Positions 7,860-17,436 of a DNA stretch of 55,758 nt are shown one piece after another. Origin of the DNA: Bradyrhizobium valentinum (GTDB lineage: Bacteria > Pseudomonadota > Alphaproteobacteria > Rhizobiales > Xanthobacteraceae); assembly GCF_001440405.1 (NCBI RefSeq), contig NZ_LLXX01000046.1:1-55758 (forward strand), written 5' to 3'. Each line of letters opens with the position of its first letter. The stretch's first letter is position 1. Under the pieces are notes generated by a model. It did not search any database and was not told where the DNA came from. It was given only the letters and a program-made list of their open reading frames with translations. Position numbers and translations under genes: made by a program.

Positions 7860-9130
7860 TTCACCTCACGAACACATGACGCGCGCCAACTTGCAACGAA
7901 GGCCGAATGCCCGACGTTGTTGGCGCCGCTTCCACGACGCTTGTGGTGTGCAGGATCTAGGCCAGCGGACGCGATGTGCATTCCCTGCGGTTTTTCGATC
8001 GCGATGTTGTCTTCTCAACAAGACCGGTGGATTTTGAAACAAGCCGCGCGTCTGAGGTCGGACACAAGGGGCATGCTGCACGCCTGGCATTTCTGGCGGA
8101 TTGAATAGTTGAACGCTCCTGCGAAGAGTTCGTCTCTTGCTCCAGCCTCCTCGCAACTGTGCAATAAACAACTGTGTTGAGCTGTTAGCTGTAGCACCTG
8201 TGACTTCGGGAGAGTGGTTCAATGGGCCGAAATCTGCTAGCCTGCTGATGGGCTGATGGCCCAGCAGATGACGATGGTCCAGCTTCTTGTACGGCCGGCA
8301 ATGTCGCGCACCTCGGGAGGCAAGAAGCTCGGAAGCCCGCGGCGTTCATTCGGATATACAAGCAGCGGATGTACTTTTTTTAATCGTGCTAGAATGTGTA
8401 GTCCGAGTCGGCCCGGACAGCTCATGTAAGGCGATGTGGGACTCCCATATTTGACTGACATCGATCACGGTCGCCCACACTGACACAGGTCGATGTCGTT
8501 CTCGGCGCTATGGTCGAAGGCGATCAGTCTGGTCGTGAGTGAAGTGATGTCTTCAGGCCGCGCGCTAATATGGTCCGGAATGGGGCGCACCGAGCCAGCC
8601 CTCGCTCCGCGAGCCGACGCGAGCGATTCCGCGCTGTTCATCAGCGAGAGCAAAACATGTCGGGTCGGGGATCTCAGGGCGAAAGGCCAACCCCACCCTG
8701 GAGACAGCCCCTAAGAATCTCGCCCATTCCTCCCCGCATAACAGGACGCGATCGCAAGAATCAACTGCCCTCGTGATGCGGGAATCGTGCTTGGGTCGGC
8801 GGCACGGCTAAGGCGCCAAGCGCGACGCGTCTAAGCCCCCTTTCGGCGGGCTTATTCAACAGACACACGCACTCATTCTCGAGGAACAGCGTGAAGCTCG
8901 CCTATCGCTCAAATAGTTGAACGCCTTGGCCACATCGTGCTCTCAGGAAAGCTTAGGAGTTGCTCCCGCATATAAACTTGAAGGGCCTGGCCCAAGCGCG
9001 TCAGACAAGAGATGTGTGTCGAAATCCGATCCGCCGGTAATCGACACCTCCATTCTTATCCATGCTCATCCACAACGCGCCACTCGATGCGCGGCAACGT
9101 CTTGCCGGCGCTCCAAGAAAAGGGGTGGCG
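7860..9130. other. Intergenic region of about 1.3 kb with at most gene remnants
   Basis: No intact gene is supported. Apart from the possible Fic-like remnant at 8465-8653, the stretch holds only short unrelated ORFs. It separates the outer-membrane protein gene from the hydrolase-transporter pair and must contain both of their promoters, though no clear promoter motif was recognised. Confidence 0.5.
8465..8653 (-). pseudogene. Possible Fic-family protein remnant
   Basis: The 62-aa ORF contains GARAGSVRPIPDHISARPED and then SLTTRLIAFD, which resembles the linker region before the catalytic FIC motif of rhizobial Fic proteins. The catalytic HPFxxGNGR motif is absent and the frame stops soon after. 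The match is from memory of the family and is weak. Confidence 0.3.
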
Positions 9131-10045
9131 ATGCCTTATATCGATTCAGGTGGAATAAGGCTGTATTTCGAGGAATATGGGCGGGGCTATCCAATCATTT
9201 TCGTTCATGAATTCGAATCCGACCTGCACAGCTGGGAAGCGCAGATCCGTTTTTTCTCGCGTGGCTATAGGTGCATCGCCTACAACGCGCGTGGATATCC
9301 ACCGAGCGACGTTCCTGATGATCCCGCCATATACGGCTGGGAGGTCGCCGTGGAAGACATCGGCATCGTCATGCGCGACCTCTCGATCGGGCGCGCCCAC
9401 ATGGTTGGATCTAGCATGGGCGCCTATGCTGCTCTGCTGTTTGGGTTGCGGTACCGCGAAATGAGCAGCGCGATCGTCGCAGCCGGAGCAGGGGCGGGAT
9501 CTCCGGCCTCGGATCGTGAAAGGTGGTTGAAGAACACGTCTGTTCTCGCGCGCGCATTGGCGGCGCGAGGTATGGATGCCATGGCAGAGAAAATGGCACG
9601 CCACTCCACGCGAATTCAACTGAAACACAAGGATCCGAAGGGCTGGCAGGAGTTCGTAGATCGGCTCAAGCAGCATTCGGCGCAGGGGATGGCCAATACT
9701 TTGCTTCAGTGCCAAGCTGTGCGACCGGCTTTGTACAACTTCCGCGACGAATTTTCACGGATGATGGTCCCGGTACTGCTCGCGGTGGGTGACGAGGACA
9801 TGCCATGTTTAGAAACCGGCCTAATGCTCAAATCCACAATTCCCGCCGCCGGCATTTGGGTGTGCCCCAATACGGGCCATGCCATCAATCTCGAAGAACC
9901 TGCGGCCTTCAACGCGCAAATTGAAGCCTTCTTCAGCGCCGTCGAGCGAGGAAGCTGGGGTCATATCGACCGGCGGAAACAGTCCCTCTCGGGACATGAG
10001 AAGTCAGCGGCCGCTCGATTGCATTTCGACGGAGCGCTTCCATGA
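9131..10045 (+). CDS. Alpha/beta-hydrolase, translationally coupled to the RHH-MFS fusion
   Basis: The 304-aa protein begins MPYIDSGGIRLYFEEYGRGY, the usual opening of lactonase/haloperoxidase-like alpha/beta-hydrolases. The nucleophile elbow is GSSMG (around residue 97), the acid is in GDEDMP and the histidine in TGHAINLEEP, so the triad is complete. The start at 9131 is preferred over 9062 because homology begins there and AGGGG lies upstream. Its TGA overlaps the ATG of the next gene as ATGA, so the two are probably made together. A substrate carried by the transporter, such as an ester or lactone, is a reasonable guess; quorum-signal lactone hydrolysis is possible given the nearby luxI but untested. 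Confidence 0.75.
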   Translation: MPYIDSGGIRLYFEEYGRGYPIIFVHEFESDLHSWEAQIRFFSRGYRCIAYNARGYPPSDVPDDPAIYGWEVAVEDIGIVMRDLSIGRAHMVGSSMGAYAALLFGLRYREMSSAIVAAGAGAGSPASDRERWLKNTSVLARALAARGMDAMAEKMARHSTRIQLKHKDPKGWQEFVDRLKQHSAQGMANTLLQCQAVRPALYNFRDEFSRMMVPVLLAVGDEDMPCLETGLMLKSTIPAAGIWVCPNTGHAINLEEPAAFNAQIEAFFSAVERGSWGHIDRRKQSLSGHEKSAAARLHFDGALP

Positions 10046-11928
10046 AGCCATGGATCGGTGTCTACCTTTCAGAGCCTGTCGCCGCGCGGCTCGAAGTCGC
10101 AGCGCAACGTCCCGGGGCCACCAAATCGGCGGTCATTGAGGCTGCCCTCGCTCATTTCTTCAAGCCAGATCATGACGCCATCGAAGAGACCTCGGTTGAT
10201 CGCCGGCTGAACGCCATCAATCGGAACCTCGAACGGCTTCATCAAGAGTTGCGGATTGTGAGTGAGGCTGTTGCACTTCAGGCTCGATTTCTTCTCGCCG
10301 TCACGCCCCCGCTCGCAGCTGCCGACCAAGCTGCCGCCTGTACCCTGGGACTCGCGCGCTTCGACGAATTTGCTGCTCAGGTGACAAGGCGAGTCGATCT
10401 AGGAACGTCGCTCATAAAGGAAACAATCGAGCGGGTGAATTCGACTGATCCGGCGCATCTTGCAACACAACCGGTGAGGCAAGAAGGGTCGACCCGCTCC
10501 ACACACCAGGAACCAAACGGCGTTGCGGCGACTGTCGCCGGCAACAAACCACAATCTCCGCCTGTTGCTCGAGGGGCAGCCTTCGAGCGCGAACCCGATA
10601 CAACAGCAGAGCAAACAATGCCTGGCGCGATATTGCGGCCACTTCTGGCGCCACGGCATGCTAGGGGGCCGCAGCGGTCACGAGCCTTCTCCACAGATTG
10701 GCATTTAGTTTTGCGCGTCTTCTTACCCTTCGTCGCAGCTTACTACCTTTCTTTTCTCTTTCGCACCATCAACGCGACCATAGCTGCACCACTGACCAAT
10801 GAGTTTGGTCTGGGTGCCGATGACCTCGGTCTCCTGACGTCCATCTACTTCCTGACCTTCGCGGCCGCCCAGATTCCTATCGGGGTGTTAGTGGACCGAT
10901 ACGGTCCAGGGAAAATCCAGAGTGTCGTGCTGATGGCCGCAGCCGCCGGGGCAGCGCTATTTGCCGTAGCCGACAACTTTTGGCTTCTTCTTCTCGGCCG
11001 GGCGTTAATCGGCCTTGGCGCTTCTGCAGCATTGACGGCCGGATTGAAAGCCGTCGTTCTCTGGTTTCCTGCCGAGCAGGTGCCACTGCTCAATGGCCTG
11101 ATGATTATGCTAGGGTCCTTTGGCGCTGTGACGGCAACATTGCCGGCCGAATACCTGCTCGCGTCGATCGGCTGGCGGGGATTGTTTGAGCTCCTGGCCA
11201 TTGCATCGGTTGGATGCGCCCTTGCAATTTTCGTTCTCGTGCCAAAGGGCAGGTGGTCATTGGCAAAGGGCACTAGCCTTGGACTACGAATAATTTATAC
11301 AGATCCTCGCTTCTGGCGTTTGGCTCCGCTCTCTGCGACCTGCATTGGTACGGCCTGGGCGTTACAGGGGTTGTGGGCTGCCCAGTGGTTCTCCGATGTC
11401 GAGGGCCTGGACCGATCCGAATTGCTTCGCAATCTCTTTGTCATGGCAATCGCCTCGAGTGCGGGCGCCCTGGTTCTAGGCGTTGCGGCTCAAAAGCTTC
11501 GTCGATACGGGATAGGTCCACGACCGCTCTTGGGCTTGGTCGCAGTTCCGTTCTTCGTAGCCCAATTGGCAGTGATCCTGCGAGTACCTTTGCCATCATC
11601 TGTTCCGTGGATGATCGTCGCTGCCGGCGGAGCGGCGACCGTCCTTAGCTACGCGATTCTGGCCGACTTTTTCCCAAAAGAGCTTGCTGGACGTGCCACC
11701 GCGGCGCTCAACGTCTTTCACATCGGTTGCGCGTTTCTTGTCCAGTATCTGGTGGGCTTCGTGATTCAGTACTGGACGCCTCAGCAGGGCCACTACCCGG
11801 AAGTTGCTTACCAGACAGCCTTTGCAATCAACCTTGCAGTTCAGCTCGGAGCATGGTTCTGGTTTATTATCCGCGTGCCTCTATCGGCGGGACGAGGCAG
11901 TGGTGCGGGGAGCAAGGGATCGCTCTAG
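10042..11928 (+). CDS. Fusion protein: ribbon-helix-helix domain plus MFS transporter
   Basis: The 628-aa product has two unrelated parts. Residues 1-140 (MKPWIGVYLSEPVAARLEVA at the start) are colinear with the whole front of the RHH protein encoded at 41054-41608, including TKSAVIEAAL, the VTPPL segment and the LARFDEFAAQV helix. Residues about 140-225 are a polar linker. Residues about 228-620 are a complete major facilitator transporter with about 12 membrane helices, the loop-2/3 motif GVLVDRYGPGK and the central cytoplasmic loop. No stop or frameshift separates the parts. A DNA-binding-like cytoplasmic domain on a transporter is unusual. It may be an accidental gene fusion, or the domain may sense or dimerise. 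The substrate is unknown. Confidence 0.8.
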   Translation: MKPWIGVYLSEPVAARLEVAAQRPGATKSAVIEAALAHFFKPDHDAIEETSVDRRLNAINRNLERLHQELRIVSEAVALQARFLLAVTPPLAAADQAAACTLGLARFDEFAAQVTRRVDLGTSLIKETIERVNSTDPAHLATQPVRQEGSTRSTHQEPNGVAATVAGNKPQSPPVARGAAFEREPDTTAEQTMPGAILRPLLAPRHARGPQRSRAFSTDWHLVLRVFLPFVAAYYLSFLFRTINATIAAPLTNEFGLGADDLGLLTSIYFLTFAAAQIPIGVLVDRYGPGKIQSVVLMAAAAGAALFAVADNFWLLLLGRALIGLGASAALTAGLKAVVLWFPAEQVPLLNGLMIMLGSFGAVTATLPAEYLLASIGWRGLFELLAIASVGCALAIFVLVPKGRWSLAKGTSLGLRIIYTDPRFWRLAPLSATCIGTAWALQGLWAAQWFSDVEGLDRSELLRNLFVMAIASSAGALVLGVAAQKLRRYGIGPRPLLGLVAVPFFVAQLAVILRVPLPSSVPWMIVAAGGAATVLSYAILADFFPKELAGRATAALNVFHIGCAFLVQYLVGFVIQYWTPQQGHYPEVAYQTAFAINLAVQLGAWFWFIIRVPLSAGRGSGAGSKGSL

Positions 11929-12081
11929 CTGCTCTAGAAGATGTGGACGAAAGCGGCACCACCGAGATCCAGGTCCATGTGGGAGCTCTTCAACCTGACG
12001 TGCCCGGCTTTGCCGCGAAGTGTTTAATTGCGGGGGGCGACAGGCAGAGCCACTCAACCCAGTCGACGTCTTCACGTGGAG

Positions 12082-12960
12082 TTAGTCTTCTTGAGTCAGC
12101 CATGTGATAAACTGTTCAACACTTCTTGCTTTGCGCGCTGAGGGGTTGAATAGGCCGTAGAACCCAGAGCCTATGATGCGTGATTGAGGAAAAAGAATTC
12201 CAAGGCGCCGTTCTGCAATGTCCAGCGAAACGAGAGCCTCCGGCACAAGAGCAATACCATAGCCGTTGATTGCTGCCTCTATGCAGAGAAAGAAATGGTC
12301 AAAGACTTGGCCACGTGGCGTCTGACTGATATCTATACCAGCCTTGCGGAACCAGTCTGGCCAAGCCGAGATACGGCTTTTCATGTGCAGTAGCGGGCAC
12401 CGCGTCAAATCCTTAGCATGGCGTACTTTCAATTCCGACAGCAGCACTGGCGAGACGACCGCCACGGCTTCGTCATCGAGAAGATGACGGCAAGCTAGTC
12501 CGGCCTTTTTCATAGGATAGCGGCGGATGACAAGATCACTTTGCTCGACGCTCGACTCGAACTCATCGGTGTTAGAGGTTTCAAGTCGAATTTCGATACG
12601 CGGATTCAGTCGCTGAAAGGCCGCGATATGGGGGATGAGCCATCGCATCGCAAACGACGGCGTCGCGTTGATGCGGATGCAGTGTGCGGAGCCGGAGCTG
12701 GCAAAGTCCTCCGAAGCAACGGCCAACAGATCGAGGCTCTTGCGTACATCATGAGCGTAAGAACGTGCTGCAGGCGTCAATTCAATGCGGTTGCCAGCCT
12801 TCCGCACCAATTTGCGGGAGAAATATCCTTCCAGCAGGCGCAACTGTTGGCTGACAGCGCTGTGGCTGACATTCAGTTCAGCGGCAGCTTGCGTGACGCT
12901 TTCATGGCGTGACACCGCCTCAAAGGCACGAAGAGCGGTGAAAGGTGGAATTTTGCGCAT
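12082..12960 (-). CDS. LysR-family transcriptional regulator (GcvA-like)
   Basis: The 292-aa protein starts MRKIPPFTALRAFEAVSRHE and has the helix-turn-helix SVTQAAAELNVSHSAVSQQL at residues about 20-40, followed by a type 2 periplasmic-binding effector domain (about 90-292). The start wording is typical of the GcvA/AmpR subgroup. It is convergent with the transporter gene, whose end lies about 150 bp away, so it may control that pair in response to the transported compound. A palindrome just upstream of its start suggests autoregulation. Confidence 0.85.
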   Translation of the reverse strand: MRKIPPFTALRAFEAVSRHESVTQAAAELNVSHSAVSQQLRLLEGYFSRKLVRKAGNRIELTPAARSYAHDVRKSLDLLAVASEDFASSGSAHCIRINATPSFAMRWLIPHIAAFQRLNPRIEIRLETSNTDEFESSVEQSDLVIRRYPMKKAGLACRHLLDDEAVAVVSPVLLSELKVRHAKDLTRCPLLHMKSRISAWPDWFRKAGIDISQTPRGQVFDHFFLCIEAAINGYGIALVPEALVSLDIAERRLGILFPQSRIIGSGFYGLFNPSARKARSVEQFITWLTQED

Positions 12961-12966
12961 GCCTAG

Positions 12967-12985
12967 ATGTTAGATTCTCTAACAT
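12967..12985. promoter_or_regulatory. Palindrome upstream of the LysR-type gene, probable operator
   Basis: ATGTTAGA-TTC-TCTAACAT is a perfect 8-bp inverted repeat centred on TTC, 7 bp upstream of the regulator's ATG. LysR proteins commonly bind such dyads to repress their own gene. Confidence 0.45.
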
Positions 12986-13406
12986 GGATCTCAAGAAATG
13001 ATACTTTCAAGATGACGGAAACCCTGTTAATTCGGGCGATTGAAAGTCTTCAAGGGAAACGACAAACAAGGTTGATTGTAAGAGATTCTCTAGCTCTTGT
13101 AAGGCTGCGTTGCAGGTTTTCACTTTGAAAAAGGATAAGATGGCAATTTAGTCTCTTGGCGGGGCTCACCGTTCGCACGGCTTTTCCGAGTTTGCCGAAA
13201 TCCTGTCCGAATGGGTTGCATAGAATGATGCCGCTACATCGACGGGCAGGGTGTTCATGTGCGCCTCCAGCTCGGCCATCAGGTCTCGAGCGCGTGGCTG
13301 TTCTGGCGGGAGCTCGCGCGACCTGGTAGGCCGAGCAGCTTCTTCGCCAAAGGCGAGGGTGAGTCATTAGGAAGCACGTCGATTATGTTCAAATGGTAGA
13401 GCCGGA

Positions 13407-14135
13407 ATGAGCCCGGTCGAAAGCATCTTCCAGGAATTTATTGATGCCATCCAAACCGCAACCAACGCGGATGAATTCGAGCGCGTCGCAACGCGGCTAA
13501 CACAGAGGCTTGGCTTCCAGCGATTTGCCTATCTGCGCCTGACTGGCGAGACGCCGATGTTGATCTCGTCCTATCCCAAATCCTGGACCAGCCGGTACTT
13601 CCAACTTGGATATCAGCAGCTCGATCCTGTGGTGCGCCGCGCGCGTGCCGAGCACGCGCTGTTCAGCTGGGGAGGCGAGGCATCAGCCCTGGCCGGAAAT
13701 CGCGAGCAGCGCCGGTTCTTCGATGAAGCGACGACCTTCGGGATTAGATCAGGCATCACTGTGCCAATCAGGAGTGGATTTGGACGGATGGCTGCATTTA
13801 CGCTGGCGACGGGCGACCGCGATCTTCACCCCGAGCTGCTCGTGGCCGACGGGAAGGATCTGGTACACCTCGTCGGGTTGCACTTTCATTGTTATGTCGC
13901 CGCCAGACTTGACGTACTCTCTGCCAGTAAACTCGCCGTAAGTGAACTCACTCAGCGCGAGCGCCAATGCCTTGCCTGGACCGCGCGCGGAAAAGCTGTC
14001 GTCGATATCGCGGTGCTGGTCCAGATTGCACCACGAACTGTCGTGTTTCATCTTGAGAACGCGCGCCGCAAACTAGGTGCAGCATCTATTGCCCAATGCG
14101 TCGCCGAGGCGCTGCGGCGCGGTTTGTTGTCCTAA
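13407..14135 (+). CDS. traR: LuxR-family quorum-sensing regulator (TraR-like)
   Basis: The 242-aa protein has an N-terminal acyl-homoserine-lactone binding domain with the conserved Trp, Tyr and Asp pattern (YPKSWTSRYFQLGYQQLDPV at about 55-74) and a later Trp (SWGG). A C-terminal LuxR helix-turn-helix follows (LTQRERQCLAWTARGKA at about 180, then APRTVVFHLENARRKLGA). It lies directly upstream of luxI with a lux box between them, so it should bind the lactone and activate luxI. The symbol follows the usage for conjugation-linked members in rhizobia; its other targets are not shown by the sequence. Confidence 0.85.
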   Translation: MSPVESIFQEFIDAIQTATNADEFERVATRLTQRLGFQRFAYLRLTGETPMLISSYPKSWTSRYFQLGYQQLDPVVRRARAEHALFSWGGEASALAGNREQRRFFDEATTFGIRSGITVPIRSGFGRMAAFTLATGDRDLHPELLVADGKDLVHLVGLHFHCYVAARLDVLSASKLAVSELTQRERQCLAWTARGKAVVDIAVLVQIAPRTVVFHLENARRKLGAASIAQCVAEALRRGLLS

Positions 14136-14251
14136 TCATCCACACCCTCCCATTTCGCGAGATGCACAAGAGACCTGGCGCTCGTCGCGCCGGGCATGTT
14201 GTATTGTGTTCTGTCCAAAAAGGTCTAGCGTAATCAAACTGAATAAGTGTT

Positions 14252-14271
14252 ACCTGTAAAATTTGACAGGC
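14252..14271 (+). promoter_or_regulatory. lux box (LuxR/TraR operator)
   Basis: ACCTGTAAAATTTGACAGGC holds the 18-bp dyad CCTGT(N8)ACAGG, the hallmark of a lux/tra box. It ends 56 bp before the luxI start, a fitting place to activate transcription by overlapping the -35 region. Confidence 0.75.
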
Positions 14272-14326
14272 GATTAGCAACTCTCTTTCTGGTTTTGAGG
14301 CCTCCCGATAATTTCAGGAGGTCGCT

Positions 14327-14965
14327 ATGCATGCCATCGCACTTCACACCTCTCAATTTGGTCGTCATCTGGAGTTGCTCGCGGCGATGTATCGGCTGCG
14401 GCGCCGTGTCTTCAAGGACCGGCTCGACTGGTCAGTGTCGGTCTCGGGTGAATTCGAGCTCGATGTGTATGACACTCTCGGGCCGACTTATCTCATTCTC
14501 ATGGCAGACGCCGGAGAGCCGGTTGGTTCGGTTCGTCTGCTTCCGACGACCGGACCAACCATGTTGGCCGACACCTTTCCTGTTCTGCTCGGCGGGTCGC
14601 CAGCGCCGCATGACGAAAGAATTCTCGAAAGCTCACGCTTTTGCGTTGACACCAGTCTTGTCGCGGAGCAGGCGCCCAATAGTCTCAACCGCGCAACGTT
14701 TATCCTCTTCGCCGCCATGATGGAGGCAGTACGCGGCGCGCGCGCAGACAGCATCGTGACAGTCACTGATACACGTATGGAGCGCATTCTTCGGCGAGCG
14801 GGCTGGCCATTGAGGCGGATCGCTGCACCGCGGCAGGTCGGATCGACCATGGCGGTCGCCGGCTTTCTCGACATGTCCGAACAAACGCTTCACAGGATGT
14901 ACGAACAAGCCGACGTCAACGGCCCCGTGCTTGTGTCATCGGATCTTGTTAACGCGGCCGCCTGA
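14327..14965 (+). CDS. traI: Acyl-homoserine-lactone synthase (LuxI/TraI family)
   Basis: The 212-aa enzyme joins S-adenosylmethionine and an acyl carrier chain to make an acyl-homoserine lactone. The invariant residues are visible: RLRRRVFKDRLDW (Arg, Phe, Trp), FELDVYD (two Asp), GSVRLLPTTGPTML (Arg) and ILESSRFCVD (Glu, Arg). AGGAGG lies 6 nt before the ATG. With the lux box upstream and the receptor gene before it, this forms a positive feedback loop. The acyl chain length cannot be read from the sequence. Confidence 0.9.
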   Translation: MHAIALHTSQFGRHLELLAAMYRLRRRVFKDRLDWSVSVSGEFELDVYDTLGPTYLILMADAGEPVGSVRLLPTTGPTMLADTFPVLLGGSPAPHDERILESSRFCVDTSLVAEQAPNSLNRATFILFAAMMEAVRGARADSIVTVTDTRMERILRRAGWPLRRIAAPRQVGSTMAVAGFLDMSEQTLHRMYEQADVNGPVLVSSDLVNAAA

Positions 14966-15007
14966 TGCCCCGTGAGCAGCATCCAGCCAAGGTCATTTGA
15001 CACGTAG

Positions 15008-15541
15008 ATGCTTGCAGACCCACGACATAGTCGGGTGGTTTTGATCAATATGACGCGCGGCGAGACGCCGGCTTCGGCCGGTCTTGCCCCGCGGCACGTC
15101 AGTTTCTCGTTGCTGCAGACGGGCTTGGAGATGTTCGCCGTCGCGTCAACCCTCATCGGCGAATGCCAGCCGTTCGGGATTAAGGGTCAGCAACTCGTGC
15201 ACTCGATGACGCAGCTGGACGTTGACGCTCTTTCCATTTGGCACGATCGGCGGTTTACGGACAATCTGGCTTCACGCGAGACCGGTATCATTTTCTTTGG
15301 AGGAGGTTGGCTCGAAGAAGATATCTTCATTGCCGCTCTGCAGGCCGCCGAGCGTGGATATGACGTACGCCTCCTCTCGGACCTGATCGCGACGCGTGTC
15401 GATGCGGATCGTTCACTTGCTCTGGATCGGATGGCGCTTCATGGCATCTTGGCGACCACGGTGCGCCAGATGCTGCTGGAATGGGCGGTATGTCTGCATG
15501 ATCCGCTTTTGACGCAAAAAGTTCAGCAGCTTCTATCGTGA
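15008..15541 (+). CDS. Isochorismatase-fold protein with substituted catalytic residues
   Basis: The 177-aa product has the isochorismatase-like alpha/beta fold: a first strand VVLINM, the core GIIFFGGGWLEEDIFIAALQ and the following AAERGYDVRLLSDLIATR. In active cysteine hydrolases the first strand ends in a catalytic Asp (usually DMQ) and the later helix carries the nucleophilic Cys. Here Asn replaces the Asp and no Cys stands at the nucleophile position, nor is the usual Lys clear. It is therefore probably a non-catalytic member. It follows luxI by 42 nt on the same strand and is likely co-transcribed with it under the lux box. A regulatory or ligand-binding role is inference. Confidence 0.65.
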   Translation: MLADPRHSRVVLINMTRGETPASAGLAPRHVSFSLLQTGLEMFAVASTLIGECQPFGIKGQQLVHSMTQLDVDALSIWHDRRFTDNLASRETGIIFFGGGWLEEDIFIAALQAAERGYDVRLLSDLIATRVDADRSLALDRMALHGILATTVRQMLLEWAVCLHDPLLTQKVQQLLS

Positions 15542-15652
15542 TCTGGGTTGTTGCCATCGGCAAGTCCGCCCACGAAAGATCGTCCGAACGACCCGGGTCT
15601 CTTTGATCGCCTGTTCGTCTACAGTCAGCAGATCCCGGCCGATCAGCCCCAT
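15533..15652 (-). pseudogene. Amidohydrolase C-terminal remnant
   Basis: The 39-aa ORF includes LIGRDLLTVDEQAIKETRVV followed by RTIFRGR, which resembles the last strand region of YtcJ-type amidohydrolases. Everything upstream is missing, and the ORF overlaps the end of the isochorismatase-like gene on the other strand. It is a scar rather than a gene. Confidence 0.35.
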
Positions 15653-15945
15653 ATCGGTCCGCTATCAGCACGAGCCACGGGTGTAGGCATAGAGCATGGT
15701 CGACTGCGGCATGCGCTAGAGGCCAACGGTCGCTGATCCGAGGTCTGGCGGAATTTTAGGTCTAGAAAATTCAGCGACGTGGAAGGCTGAAACAGCACAA
15801 CGATCAATCCATTGACGCCCGAAGCGACCGCGGTCATTTGCGTTCGTTGTTCCGCTGCGCGGCAGCCCCTCATGTACGAGCCGAAGGAGCAGGCTGGGCG
15901 CCTCGGCGCCGGAATCACTCCGCAGCCGGTGCGACGTCGTTGAGG

Positions 15946-16592
15946 TCAACTTGGCCGACCGTTCCGTCCATCTCGCTCTGCGGTCGTGAGCGGCTTGGCA
16001 ACATTTCTCAGGATCGTGGCGCGGCAGTTGGCTAGCATCTCTTTCGTGTACTTCTCGCCGAAGTAATCCAGAACGAAGGTGCCGCCATAGTCCGACTCAT
16101 CGGCGACACCACTGGTTAGGCCGTCGAGGATTGTGCCGACTTCGCGGATGCGATCGGAGTACCGGGCGCGGATAACGTAACCGCGTTCATCGAGTGAACT
16201 GCCTCGTCGGCAGTCACTTCTCTTAGCCAACGAACGAATCTATCGTTCCCAAGTCCGGCATAAAAACCCTTCGCAGCATAGGCGTGGCAGGTGCACATTT
16301 CATCCAAGGCGATCACAACCATCACAGAGAATTCGTCTTTCAGGTATTCATTGATTGCACTAAAATTGTGTGATCGAGCAGCGTCCAATCTCTCCCAAAG
16401 ATCCTTTTCGGATCCATCAGCGACGAGCTCCATAATCTGGATAAAGCCCTCGGCGTGACGCTCCTCGTCCGCGGCCCAGGCATCAAAGAACGCCGCAGCC
16501 TCCTCGGTAGAGATCAAGTTGCGGACGGGCAACTCCTTTTTCAGATGCCTCGCGTCATATTCAGTATACAATTCTGGCACAACTTGTTCCAA
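15946..16592 (-). pseudogene. Ferritin-like diiron protein, frameshifted
   Basis: Two overlapping frames together encode one ferritin-like four-helix protein. The first (from a TTG at 16592) contains ADEERHAEGF, ALDEMCTCHAYA and TADEAVH, the paired E..E-x-x-H metal sites seen in acyl-ACP-desaturase and AurF-like diiron enzymes. The second (to 15946) continues with VIRARYSDRIREVGTILDGL. The switch lies near 16185-16200. The start is also uncertain, because MFTAEP just upstream is in a third frame. The protein is probably inactive. Confidence 0.5.
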
Positions 16593-17436
16593 CGTGCGCG
16601 CAGAACTATGGCTCGGCGGTGAACATCACCGGCGTCAGAGCATTGAACAATTCTTTGGGACACCAATGCCGTCGAACCGGCGTGATCATCCGACTACTCC
16701 GAATCACGAACGGTACGAGCGGTCTGGCGGACGCATTTTCTTCCCGAACGCTCGCAAAACATATTTGCTACACACAGATGCTGTCGCCTCCTTGTTTTGG
16801 TGGGATCCAATTCCAGTCCGCACGCCTCATTGATCTCGGTGAACTCGATCACCAAGACGAATCCGAGTGTACTGACGAGGGCAGCGTCGCGTGGCGTTTT
16901 TTCGCAAACCGCTCACGTCAATTGCTCGGCGGGCGCTCCGGGCAGGTATTTTCGATTAAATCAATGCAACGGCACTTCGCGGTGGTGTTGACCGTGCGGG
17001 CCTCATTACGCCCGGCTCGCCGCGCAGCATCGAAGTGCCGGTCCCTCCTGAGCAGCTACCCGGCCTGGAAATGCCAAACCAATCATCAAAACCTCTGTGT
17101 CGAGGTACTAGGACAGCTCAGGAACAACCTGGCGTCCAACTCCGGAACAGATCCCGCGGCCTAGGCGGCACGGCAAAGTGCGCGAGGCTGTTCATGACAA
17201 ACTTTTCAATGGGATCGCGCAAGCTGGCCGCGCAAGGTGGACCGCTGACATCAGTACTAACGGAGGAGCGGCGGATTACAAACCTTCGTATAGCCCTCCA
17301 AACCATTTCAATATTGAAGGCTTACCTACGTACAATTGAGCCATCAATCGCAATAGTTTTATTCTCGTCGAGAATCGGGCCGGAGCGTCCTGAATGGCTC
17401 TCGGCGCAACGAAGTAAGACGAGGTGACCGACGATT
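16593..17436. other. Intergenic stretch, no supported gene
   Basis: About 0.84 kb with only short, low-quality ORFs on either strand. A GAGGTGA ribosome-binding site at its right end belongs to the gene at 17437. Otherwise nothing was recognised. Confidence 0.5.

Noticed and set aside
16619..17427. Overlapping plus-strand ORFs of 130-181 aa
   Set aside because: They lack ribosome-binding sites, conserved motifs and a reasonable amino-acid composition.
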